Assembly (NCBI GenBank): GCA_030748805.1
Contig: JASMLG010000073.1
Span: 33,982 to 97,981, forward strand
From: Phycisphaerales bacterium
GTDB lineage: Bacteria; Planctomycetota; Phycisphaerae; Phycisphaerales; SM1A02
Direction: 5' to 3'
DNA: 64,000 nt
In this document: one piece after another, positions 1 to 7,547 of the stretch
Layout: each line of letters begins with the position of its first letter
Numbering within the stretch: the stretch's first letter is position 1
Position numbers and translations under genes: made by a program
The notes under the pieces: generated by a model
What the model saw: only the letters and a program-made list of their open reading frames with translations
Database searches by the model: none
Told to the model about the DNA's origin: nothing

Positions 1-514
1 CGCCAAAGTCAACTACAAGACGATCAAAGGCCTCTGCTCTATCGATTGGGTTCAGGTCTTCTCTTTGAAGGTTTTCAATCAGCGCCCACTCTGCAGAAGT
101 TCTATCATCCAGATCCCTTATGATTGCTGGAATCTGATTTAAGCCAGCAATCTGTGCAGCTCTCCACCTTCTTTCCCCAGCAACAAGTTCGTAGTTTTCA
201 ACATCAGCGGTTTTTCGCACAACTACTGGCTGCATTAATCCAGCGTTATTAATCGATTCCGCTAACGAACTGAGTCCATCGTCGTCAAATACTTGTCTCG
301 GTTGGCGAGGGTTCGGAGATATCGCTTCGATTGAAATGTAAGCAAGAGCATCCCTTACTTTTGGAGCATCCTCTGGTGAAAAAGACGATTTCTCCTCATC
401 ACCAGAGGAACCGGTCTCGACCAAGGCAGGAGGTGAAACTTCAACTGGCCTAGTCAACAAACTCTCTAGCCCCTTACCAAGACGCCGTTTTTTCTTCTGC
501 GTTGCTTTTGCCAC
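1..514 (-). CDS. parB: ParB/Spo0J chromosome-partitioning protein (5' part; rest lies beyond window edge)
   Basis: ParB binds parS sites, loads as a CTP-dependent clamp and works with ParA to segregate origins. The visible 171 codons start at a GTG (512-514) preceded by AAAGGAG at a 9-nt spacing. They show the typical basic N-terminus with LGKGLESLL, then the ParB/Srx domain with SPNPRQPR, LAESINNAGLMQPVVV, the GERRWRA nucleotide-binding box and ALIENLQREDLNPIDRAEAF. The C-terminal dimerisation domain is outside the window. parS-like palindromes lie directly upstream, which suggests both the loading site and possible autoregulation. parA is not adjacent; a ParA gene lies about 11 kb away on the other strand. 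Confidence 0.95.
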   Translation of the reverse strand, partial: MAKATQKKKRRLGKGLESLLTRPVEVSPPALVETGSSGDEEKSSFSPEDAPKVRDALAYISIEAISPNPRQPRQVFDDDGLSSLAESINNAGLMQPVVVRKTADVENYELVAGERRWRAAQIAGLNQIPAIIRDLDDRTSAEWALIENLQREDLNPIDRAEAFDRLVVDFG

Positions 515-550
515 TAGTTGATACTCCTTTAACCACTAACTGTCCCAATA

Positions 551-572
551 ACACGTTCCACGTGGAACGTGT
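551..572. promoter_or_regulatory. parS-like site 1 (perfect palindrome)
   Basis: A perfect 22-bp palindrome with core GTTCCACGTGGAAC (555-568), which fits the bacterial parS consensus GTTYCACGTGRAAC. It lies 37 bp upstream of the parB start, and two further copies follow at exact 45-bp steps. ParB nucleation here is an inference from the motif and the neighbouring gene. Confidence 0.88.
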
Positions 573-599
573 CATAACATCCAATTCGCGTTATCCCAT

Positions 600-613
600 G
601 TTCTACGTGGAAC
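600..613. promoter_or_regulatory. parS-like site 2
   Basis: GTTCTACGTGGAAC, one base different from site 1 in the left half. Its start is exactly 45 bp from site 1. The sequence between sites is a near-identical direct repeat containing AACATCCAATTCGCGTTATC, so the cluster grew by tandem duplication. Confidence 0.8.
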
Positions 614-644
614 GTGTAATAACATCCAATTCGCGTTATCCCAT

Positions 645-658
645 GTTCTACGTGGAAC
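645..658. promoter_or_regulatory. parS-like site 3
   Basis: Second copy of GTTCTACGTGGAAC, exactly 45 bp after site 2 and with the same one-base change in the left half. It ends the 45-bp tandem series. Confidence 0.8.
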
Positions 659-720
659 GTCAAGCCCTGGCGACTAAAAAGAAACAATAAAAAGGAACAG
701 CGACTTTTTAAAGATCAGTT

Positions 721-1110
721 ACCCTAATCCCCCGCACTGAAATGTTGAGCAAAACGAAGCTAGACGATGGTTTGGCAACATGAGGTTAACCAGACCCAAT
801 CCTCGCACCGCAACGTTAAGCACCACGAAGCAGGCCAGTGGCTTAGCAATAGAAGAAAACCAAACCTAATTCCCCACACCGCAACGTTGCGCTCAACGAA
901 GCGGGCCAATGGTTTGGCAATATGAGGTTAACCAGACCCAATCCCATGCAACGAAACGTTGAGCACAACGAAGCAAACCAATGGTTTGGCAATATGAGGT
1001 TAACCTGACCCAATCCCACGCACTGGAACGTTAAGCAAAACGAAGCAAGCCAACCACTTGACGATATGAAGAAAACCTAACCTAATCCCCCACACTGGAA
1101 CGTTAAGCAT
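721..1110. repeat. 72-bp iteron-like tandem array (about 5.4 units)
   Basis: Degenerate direct repeats begin near 721, 794, 864, 936, 1008 and 1080 (steps 73, 70, 72, 72, 72). Each unit carries ACCYAATCC, a GAACGTTRAGC block with an AACGTT palindrome, CGAAGC and usually CCAATGGTTTGGCAATATGA. No plausible gene lies in 515-1230. The array sits between the parS cluster and the ABC ATPase gene. No consensus DnaA box (TTATCCACA) was seen in it, so calling it an origin would be speculation; a centromere-like or other protein-binding array is possible. Confidence 0.85.
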
Positions 1111-1230
1111 ATCAGCCAAACAACCGTCTGCGAGTTGCATATACGGAGCAATAGACGTAAGTTGGCAGCACGTTCACGACATATCGAAGCATTTAACGTG
1201 TTTTATGACTGATTGTGGGTGGTGGTGGGG

Positions 1231-2268
1231 CTAACTTGATAGTGGAACGACGTCTCTTGGCTCGACTTTTAGGTGCATTATGTCTCCAACCTTGCCAAGA
1301 TGGCTAGGATTAACTTCCATAACACGTAGAATTAGGTTACCGTCAACTTCTACTTGATGCTGGGCAACTTCTCCAAGATAAATGGTTTCAACACATTTTC
1401 CAGAAAAACCGTTTCGATCTGAAGGGGTATCACAGACAGTAATTGTTTCAGGTCTAATTGAACAAGTTACATTTATTCCTTCGGGTTTCTTAGTTGACTT
1501 TAACTCAGCAAATGGTGTAACCAAGCCATTTTGGGAAGCAGTTGCTTCAACAAAGTTGGTCTCGCCAATAAATTCAGCAACAAACTTTGAGTTAGGGTGT
1601 TGGTATACTTCATTTGGTGTTCCAACCTGATGCACTTCTCCATTTTTTAAAATCGCCATCCGGTCTGCAATTGATAGCGCCTCCTTTTGATCGTGAGTGA
1701 CGTAAACGGTTGTTATTCCTAGGGTAGTGCATATTCTGCGGATTTCACATCTCATTTCTAATCGCAATTTGGCATCTAAGTTTGACAGGGGTTCATCGAG
1801 CAGAAGAACATCTGGTTCCACAACAATTGCTCTAGCTAACGCTACACGTTGTTGTTGTCCACCAGAGAGTTCGTTCGGCTTCCTGCCAGCTAAATGGTCC
1901 ATGTGAACTACTGCTAGGGCATCCAGTGCTTTTTTTCTACGCATTTCTGGAGGGAATTTGCGTATAAGCAACCCATAAGCAACATTTTCCGCAACTGACA
2001 TGTGTGGCCAAAGGGCATAACTTTGAAAAACCATTCCGGTATTGCGTTTATTGGGTGGCGAATGCGTTACATTTTTTTCGCCAAAATGCACCTTTCCTTC
2101 TGTCGGCTCAATAAAGCCAGCCAACATTCTAAGAAGGGTGGTTTTACCACACCCTGAAGGACCAAGCAGAAAAAATAATTCTCCATTTTTGATGTCAAGG
2201 TCAATAGAGTTGACTGCTGTTGTTTCGCCAAACTTCTTTGTCAGTCCTTTAAGATGTATTGCTGTCAT
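1231..2268 (-). CDS. ABC transporter ATP-binding protein (PotA/FbpC/UgpC type)
   Basis: The 345-aa ATPase of an import-type ABC transporter would hydrolyse ATP at the cytoplasmic face for a substrate that cannot be fixed here. Walker A is GPSGCGKTT (about residues 37-45), followed by the Q-loop FQSYALWPHM, signature LSGGQQQR, Walker B VLLLDEPLSNLD and H-loop VTHD. The last ~100 residues look like the TOBE domain of iron, polyamine or sugar-phosphate importers. The ATG at 2268 was preferred over an upstream GTG (2289) because TATTGT lies 8 nt before it. No permease or binding-protein gene is nearby, so it may be an orphan or shared ATPase. Confidence 0.9.
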   Translation of the reverse strand: MTAIHLKGLTKKFGETTAVNSIDLDIKNGELFFLLGPSGCGKTTLLRMLAGFIEPTEGKVHFGEKNVTHSPPNKRNTGMVFQSYALWPHMSVAENVAYGLLIRKFPPEMRRKKALDALAVVHMDHLAGRKPNELSGGQQQRVALARAIVVEPDVLLLDEPLSNLDAKLRLEMRCEIRRICTTLGITTVYVTHDQKEALSIADRMAILKNGEVHQVGTPNEVYQHPNSKFVAEFIGETNFVEATASQNGLVTPFAELKSTKKPEGINVTCSIRPETITVCDTPSDRNGFSGKCVETIYLGEVAQHQVEVDGNLILRVMEVNPSHLGKVGDIMHLKVEPRDVVPLSS

Positions 2269-2276
2269 TAATCGAG

Positions 2277-2282
2277 ACAATA
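2277..2282 (-). promoter_or_regulatory. -10 element TATTGT for the ABC ATPase gene
   Basis: Hexamer ends 8 nt before the ATG at 2268; no Shine-Dalgarno is present, so the transcript would start at or very near the start codon. The -35 element is not clear. Confidence 0.5.
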
Positions 2283-2351
2283 ACAGCACATCGTAATTGT
2301 TGCACGCGTTCTCGGAACCAAAGTTTTTTCTTTGTTTGCAGTTACTTCATG

Positions 2352-2357
2352 TAGGAT
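2352..2357 (+). promoter_or_regulatory. -10 element TAGGAT for dciA
   Basis: Hexamer ends 7 nt before the GTG at 2365, consistent with a leaderless mRNA. The same AGGA bases could instead act as a weak Shine-Dalgarno. Confidence 0.45.
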
Positions 2358-2364
2358 ATGACTT

Positions 2365-2706
2365 GTGACCATTAAATCTACTCAACTCGAACAACTACGA
2401 AAGTGGCGTACACGCCCAGAAAGAGATATCAGCTTAGGAGCATCTATAGTTGAGTTACGCAAATCATTAAAGAAAACGAACAAACAACTTAATACGATAC
2501 TTGAGGTGTGGGATGAGGTTCTTCCAGAACATCTGAACCAAAACGCAACTCCTACGTCTTTAAGATCTGGAACTCTTTTTGTAACTGTAAGCGATTCATC
2601 AACAGCATATCAACTGAACAGATTGGTGAGAGCGTCATTGTTACGCGAATTACAAAAGCGAAGTTCAAGAACGTTAAAGCAAATAAAAATTAAAGTTGCA
2701 AACTAA
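2365..2706 (+). CDS. dciA: DciA-type (DUF721) replicative helicase loader
   Basis: A 113-aa protein of the DUF721/DciA family, which helps load or activate DnaB in bacteria that lack DnaC or DnaI. The family pattern is visible: an N-terminal helical part (SIVELRKSLKK..LNTILEVWDEVLPEHLNQNATPTSLRSGTLFVTVSDSSTAYQL split over a beta-rich core) and a C-terminal helix (LLRELQK..IKIKV). The start is GTG. It is divergent from the ABC ATPase gene and convergent, by one base, with the thioesterase gene. Position near parB/parS fits an origin-proximal replication gene. The family call rests on overall pattern without a catalytic motif. Confidence 0.8.
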   Translation: MTIKSTQLEQLRKWRTRPERDISLGASIVELRKSLKKTNKQLNTILEVWDEVLPEHLNQNATPTSLRSGTLFVTVSDSSTAYQLNRLVRASLLRELQKRSSRTLKQIKIKVAN

Positions 2707-2707
2707 A

Positions 2708-3106
2708 TTACCAACGCATTTCTTCTGGTATTGGTCTTACCGTTCCATCCCTGTCTACACATGCGATAACTGTTGAACCACTTGTTATTACAACATTTTC
2801 CCTAATCACTTCATACAGATGTTTTACCCGAACATTTGTAACAGAGCCCACCTTTATTCTTAGAGATAAATTGTCATCGTATTTTGCAGACCGCTTATAT
2901 TTGATGTGTAATTCAGAAACAACTAAAAACAACTCAATGTCTTCCAGTTCCTTGTAGCTGCTGCCATTTTGTCTTAACAACTCTGTTCTTCCAATTTCAA
3001 ACCAAATTGGATAAACAGAATTGTGAACAACGCCCATAGAGTCACACTCGTTATATCTGACTTTTAATTGAATGGTTATTTCCGTTATTGCTATTTTCCT
3101 ATACAA
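2708..3106 (-). CDS. Acyl-CoA thioesterase, hotdog fold (YbgC/FadM-like)
   Basis: A 132-aa single-domain 4HBT hotdog protein. The N-terminal signature RYNECDSMGVVHNSVYPIWF resembles the YbgC/FadM motif RYxExDxMGVVxHxxY, with the catalytic Asp present and Asn where many members have a second His. It probably hydrolyses short- or medium-chain acyl-CoA thioesters in the cytoplasm; substrate is unknown. Its start overlaps the end of mnmE by 16 bases, so it is probably the last gene of the phosphoesterase-yidC-mnmE operon and translationally coupled. Confidence 0.85.
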   Translation of the reverse strand: MYRKIAITEITIQLKVRYNECDSMGVVHNSVYPIWFEIGRTELLRQNGSSYKELEDIELFLVVSELHIKYKRSAKYDDNLSLRIKVGSVTNVRVKHLYEVIRENVVITSGSTVIACVDRDGTVRPIPEEMRW

Positions 3107-4374
3107 AATCGAGAAAAAACTTCACCGATAATTTCATCTGGAGTGACACGACCTGTCACCGCACCTATTGAATTAAGTGCATTGCGAAGAGAGTTTGCGG
3201 CAATATCTAGAGTGGAGGAGTTGTCTAACACTTCCTGAAGAGAATCAATGGTATCGCGCAAACACAGTTCATGTCTTGACAATAGAGCGAGTGCTTCGAG
3301 TTTTGGTATTGGGGAGGCAGAAAGTTTGCTTGCAACCAATGAGCGTAGTTCGTCCAAGCCCTCTCCGCTGAATGCGCTGACGGCACTGCTGTGCGAGATT
3401 TTTAAATCACCCTTGGTATGAACAACAATCGTATTAGATCGTTCTTCTGGAAGTTTACAAGTTGGTGAAACACACCACAAAATCAAATCAGCATTTTGAA
3501 CAGTGTTCATAGCCGAAAGTTGCATTGATGCAGATAAATCATCTGTTTGAGATTCAAACCCAGCAACATCAAATAACAACGATTCTTTTGTGTCAAATAA
3601 AACATACTCAGAAACAGAATCTCTCGTAGTTCCTGCTTTGCTTGACACTACAACACGTTGTTTTGAAACAAGCGCATTAAACAAAGCGGACTTACCAGCG
3701 TTCGGAAAACCAGCCAAAACTACTATTGGCAACTCGTGCAGTGTTTCCATTGAAATTTTTGAATCAAGTATAGAGTTAATATCATGAATGCATTTTGAAA
3801 CAGTTTTTTCTAAATCTTCTTTTGATATCGATACAACTTCTTCTTCATCAATAAAATCAATTCCCGATTCTACAAGTGATAGTGTATTTACAATTTTAGT
3901 TGAGATGGGTTCTACAGCAGTTGCAAGGCATCCCTTCCGAAGCAGGGCTGCTCCCCTAAGTTCCGATTCATTGTTTGCTGAAACGGTAGCGCAAACACCT
4001 TCGGCTGAAGTGAGAGTAATGTTTCCGTTAAAAAATGCTCTTGCCGTAAACTCGCCTGCCTCCGCAAGTCGACCTTCACTTTCGACCATGAGTATATCAA
4101 TTACTTTATTGATAAGACATCTGTTATTAGGTAACAGAATTTCGATTACATCTTGACCAGTGTAAGAGTTATCAGAGGGGAAAAAAGATACCAATACAGG
4201 AAGCTTGCTGTTTTCGATTTCAAGTTTGCCAGAAACCATCTTCAGTTCTATTGGCTCAAGTCCTAGATTTAACACTGAGGTAAGTGCATTAACTCCACTA
4301 ACTCTAATGAGTGATTTTAAAGACCGCCCACTTGGAGAACTAACCGCAACGATGGTCGTTTCAAGATCCATCAA
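3091..4374 (-). CDS. mnmE: tRNA modification GTPase MnmE (TrmE)
   Basis: MnmE acts with MnmG (not in this window) to install the 5-substituent on wobble U34 of tRNAs. This 427-aa copy has the N-terminal folate-binding domain, an inserted Ras-like G domain from about residue 218 with G1 GFPNAGKS, G2 TTRD, G3 DVAG and a G4-like TKGD, and the invariant C-terminal FCIGK whose Cys is required for modification. The G3 stretch reads DVAGFES where DTAGLR is usual, still within DxxG. It lies 9 nt downstream of yidC, the conserved yidC-mnmE order of origin regions. Confidence 0.96.
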   Translation of the reverse strand: MMDLETTIVAVSSPSGRSLKSLIRVSGVNALTSVLNLGLEPIELKMVSGKLEIENSKLPVLVSFFPSDNSYTGQDVIEILLPNNRCLINKVIDILMVESEGRLAEAGEFTARAFFNGNITLTSAEGVCATVSANNESELRGAALLRKGCLATAVEPISTKIVNTLSLVESGIDFIDEEEVVSISKEDLEKTVSKCIHDINSILDSKISMETLHELPIVVLAGFPNAGKSALFNALVSKQRVVVSSKAGTTRDSVSEYVLFDTKESLLFDVAGFESQTDDLSASMQLSAMNTVQNADLILWCVSPTCKLPEERSNTIVVHTKGDLKISHSSAVSAFSGEGLDELRSLVASKLSASPIPKLEALALLSRHELCLRDTIDSLQEVLDNSSTLDIAANSLRNALNSIGAVTGRVTPDEIIGEVFSRFCIGK

Positions 4375-4383
4375 TTAATACAA

Positions 4384-6561
4384 TTAACCACGCTTTTTAA
4401 AATTGCGCTTCTTTGCCTTGTTTTGAACCTTTTTACGACGGGCTTCCATAGCTTCAGCCCAAGCGCGTCCCTGCTTGTCTTTTGGTTTTTTACCACGTGC
4501 AGTTGGCCGAGTTGGTTTTGGTTCAAGAGGAACGTTATCTATGTGTTTTCTAATACGCCTACTTTCAAGAATGCCAACTGTACTAGAAGTTAAAATGTAA
4601 AGCGTCAAACCAGAAGGTGCTGAATAGAGCATGAGTGGGAACAGAACAACCATCATTACTCTCATTATTTTTTGTTGTGATGCTTGTTCCGGAGTTGTAG
4701 CCATGCCCTGAGGAGACATGTACTTTTGTTGTACGAAGAAAATTACGCCCATTAAAACAGGCAACAAATTAATACCAGTAATGTTCCACAGGAAAAAGTG
4801 CTTCGGCTCAGCAAACTGACCAAAGAAGTGGTCAGATGAACTTAGGTCAGCCAAGAAAGGCCAGTCACCAAACATCTGAAAAAAACCAAAGAACGCGGGC
4901 TCTTGCCTGATATCAAACATAAAGTAAAGAAGGGCATATAGAGCAACCCAGATTGGCATTTGTAAAAACATTGGTAGGCATCCAAGCATTTGTAGTGGAT
5001 TTACTCCATACTTTTGCATTAAAGCCATCTGTTCTGTTTGCACTCGCTTTGGGTCGTCGGGATATTTCTGTTTGAGTTTATCTATTTCTGGTTTTAACTT
5101 TTGCATCACTTTGCCAAAGCGCTGCATATTGATTTGCGATTTTTTTGTAATTGGGTGAAGAATTCCACGAACAATTAATACTAGAAGAATAATCGCAAAT
5201 CCCCAGTCAAAAACAACATAGTGATCAAGCGTCGTTAAAACAATTGCAAGAAAATCAGCCAGCCACTGGAATGTGCAAATTGCACACATACTCGACATTT
5301 GGTAGAGAACCAAATCGCGCATGTTCAAAGCAACGTAGGGTTGATTGTTGTCAAGTACTGATCTTTGTAGCGGACCCGCATATACACCCATGGTTAGGTT
5401 AAACGAGTCCCCGCCACCAAGTGTTTTAACCGGACTCCAGAGACCAGTTAAAACATGCTGATCATCTTCTTGACCACGAGGGCTGCAAGTTATATTCTTC
5501 ACTTTGTTTGTAAAGACCCTGTCACCTTCTCCTTCACTGTTTACGTCTGGGAAAACGGCCAGCGCAAAATATCTATTTGTTGAAGCAAACCAAGAAAGTT
5601 TGTCACCCTCATAGTCGGAATCTTCTGGTGGCCACAAGTCCATTTCTTTTTGTTTTGTTGTGTCTGCAAACTCAAAGAGATAATCGTTAGATTGAATGGG
5701 TGCTGCGTGATTTGGGTCAAACTCTTCACTAAGTTCCCATCCGAACCGGAATCGACGGCGATCCATATATCTAGAGCGATCTACAGTTAAAGACGGGGGA
5801 CCATACTGTAACCACTGAATATGGAATTCTTGACCAGTTAGATTTTTTACATGTTGTTGTAATTTAATCCCATATTTGTTGCTTAGAACCCAAGTGCGGT
5901 TTATTGTTGCAATCTTGTTGTTGTCTTGGTCTACAACTGTTGCTTCAAAAGAAACACTGTTGTTTGTGGTTTCTATAATTGTCCACACGTTCTTTGACTC
6001 AAGTGAAAGTTTCTCACCGTTGATTACAATTTGGAATGCTCCTAAAATCGGAGCGATCGTATTACCAGTCGTGTAGGAATTTGCAAGAAGATATAAATCG
6101 TCTAATGGTGGTTTTGTCCCGCCTTTTTCTCGATAATATTTCCATGCAAGTTTTCCATCAACGGTTTCGAAAATATCAGAAAATTGAATTGAAGATATTG
6201 CAGCACCGTTTTTGGTGAATTGAACTTCCATTTTCCAGTTGTCAATTTCATTGAGAGAACCAAGTGTGACTTTTTCGTCTTGGTCACTATTTGTAACTAA
6301 TGTAAGAATTTCAAATGGTTTTAAGTTTTCATTAGAAACAGCATTTTCTACCGTTTTATCCGGCAACTCTGTTTCCTCTGGTACTATTTCTGTCTTTGTT
6401 GTTGATTTGTTTTCAACACTTTCTGCTGGTTGAACCTCAGGGGTTGGTTGAATCGAATTATCACGAGGTCGCTTTGGCCCAAAGATAAGAACAGAAAGAA
6501 TGCTTCCCGCTGCAAATAAGACAATAAATGGAATAATCCGCCGGCGCGTTTGTGGTGTCAT
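4384..6561 (-). CDS. yidC: Membrane protein insertase YidC
   Basis: YidC inserts proteins into the inner membrane alone or with SecYEG. The 725-aa protein has an N-terminal anchor (about 9-27), an acidic linker, a large periplasmic beta domain (about 95-400) and the conserved multi-spanning core with the groove arginine in LIVRGILHP and YGVNPLQMLGCLPMFLQMPIW. A strongly basic tail (KKVQNKAKKRNFKKRG) probably contacts ribosomes, as in longer YidC/Oxa1 proteins. The usual upstream rnpA and rpmH are missing; a metallophosphoesterase gene ends 24 nt upstream. Confidence 0.97.
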   Translation of the reverse strand: MTPQTRRRIIPFIVLFAAGSILSVLIFGPKRPRDNSIQPTPEVQPAESVENKSTTKTEIVPEETELPDKTVENAVSNENLKPFEILTLVTNSDQDEKVTLGSLNEIDNWKMEVQFTKNGAAISSIQFSDIFETVDGKLAWKYYREKGGTKPPLDDLYLLANSYTTGNTIAPILGAFQIVINGEKLSLESKNVWTIIETTNNSVSFEATVVDQDNNKIATINRTWVLSNKYGIKLQQHVKNLTGQEFHIQWLQYGPPSLTVDRSRYMDRRRFRFGWELSEEFDPNHAAPIQSNDYLFEFADTTKQKEMDLWPPEDSDYEGDKLSWFASTNRYFALAVFPDVNSEGEGDRVFTNKVKNITCSPRGQEDDQHVLTGLWSPVKTLGGGDSFNLTMGVYAGPLQRSVLDNNQPYVALNMRDLVLYQMSSMCAICTFQWLADFLAIVLTTLDHYVVFDWGFAIILLVLIVRGILHPITKKSQINMQRFGKVMQKLKPEIDKLKQKYPDDPKRVQTEQMALMQKYGVNPLQMLGCLPMFLQMPIWVALYALLYFMFDIRQEPAFFGFFQMFGDWPFLADLSSSDHFFGQFAEPKHFFLWNITGINLLPVLMGVIFFVQQKYMSPQGMATTPEQASQQKIMRVMMVVLFPLMLYSAPSGLTLYILTSSTVGILESRRIRKHIDNVPLEPKPTRPTARGKKPKDKQGRAWAEAMEARRKKVQNKAKKRNFKKRG

Positions 6562-6585
6562 TGTGTTCTGTTTCCCATAAAGGAA

Positions 6586-7347
6586 CTACCGACCTTCAAG
6601 CAGTCGATCTCCAAGCCAATTGCTGAGGTCTGGAATGGCATGTATTTTGTTACGAACTTCCTCAATGTCGTAATCGAGTCGAAAAAAATCAACCTTACAT
6701 TCTTCATCATCCAGAATTGCGTAACTAGCCCTTGGATCAAGATCTCTTGGTTGTCCGACGGAGCCAGGGTTAATAATGATGTGTTCTTCATTTTTATATT
6801 CGAAAGTGTCATCAATGTCATCAGGAGGATAGAAGTCCGGTTCAGAAGTAAAAATTCCCGGAACATGGGTGTGTCCAGACATAGAGTGCTTGGGAATTCT
6901 GTCAAATATTTGTTTCATTTTTACTGGCGAGTTAATTGCATCGTCGGGGAATAAATATTCATTAATTGGTCTTCTTGGTGTTCCATGCACGCAGAGGAAA
7001 TCCTCCATTTGAGTTCTTACTCTAAGGGCACCAAGGAATTCCCATCTTTTAGCAGCTACATTTTTGTCTTGTTCAGAGTCGAACTGAGCTCTTGTCCAAT
7101 AAGCGGCTTGTTCAGCTGCTGAGTTAAAATTTGTTGGCTCATACAAAGCACCATAATCGTGGTTGCCAAGGAGGCACCAGTCGCAAACATTTGCGACCAT
7201 ATCTACACATTCTGCGGGATTGGGTCCGTAGCCGAGGGTGTCACCAAGGCAAACAATTCGCTCAACCGATTGATCACCTATGTCTTCTAGGACTCTAGTG
7301 AGTGCTTCGAGATTTCCATGAATATCACTAATTAACGCTGTTCGCAC
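6586..7347 (-). CDS. Calcineurin-like metallophosphoesterase (YfcE-like)
   Basis: A 253-aa cytoplasmic phosphoesterase with all metal-binding blocks: SDIHGN near the start, GDTLGYG, GNHD, VHGTPR, GHTHVPG and the family tail INPGSVGQPRD. It resembles YfcE-type or ApaH-like prokaryotic enzymes; the substrate is unknown. The reading frame is open further upstream, but the GTG at 7347 is preferred: it is preceded by AAAGGAAAGAG at good spacing and the SDIHGN block begins seven residues later, as in the family. It heads an operon with yidC, mnmE and the thioesterase gene, and is divergent from lpdA. Confidence 0.9.
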   Translation of the reverse strand: MRTALISDIHGNLEALTRVLEDIGDQSVERIVCLGDTLGYGPNPAECVDMVANVCDWCLLGNHDYGALYEPTNFNSAAEQAAYWTRAQFDSEQDKNVAAKRWEFLGALRVRTQMEDFLCVHGTPRRPINEYLFPDDAINSPVKMKQIFDRIPKHSMSGHTHVPGIFTSEPDFYPPDDIDDTFEYKNEEHIIINPGSVGQPRDLDPRASYAILDDEECKVDFFRLDYDIEEVRNKIHAIPDLSNWLGDRLLEGR

Positions 7348-7547
7348 TGGTGGTCTCTTTCCTTTGAACCGCGAATCATACCTTAGACAGCGACCCAACG
7401 GCAAATAAAGGAGTAATTGTAAATTGAACATCAGCAAGAACCGCCGTAACCTCGCCATTAACAATAGGTTAGGCACCCAATACGGACTGCTTCTTTAACG
7501 ATAAAATAAGCAACTTTTAGTTAGGTAATTAACCACAAAAGGAAGGT

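Noticed and set aside
502..690. A 62-codon plus-strand ORF with NSRYPMFYVERV repeats
   Set aside because: It is the translation of the 45-bp parS-bearing direct repeats and overlaps the parB start on the opposite strand; no ribosome site.
721..1110. Possible CRISPR array
   Set aside because: Repeats are contiguous and degenerate without unique spacers, and there are no cas genes.
7348..7476. N-terminal extension of the metallophosphoesterase
   Set aside because: The extra 43 residues are not family-like, and a good ribosome site precedes the internal GTG at 7347.
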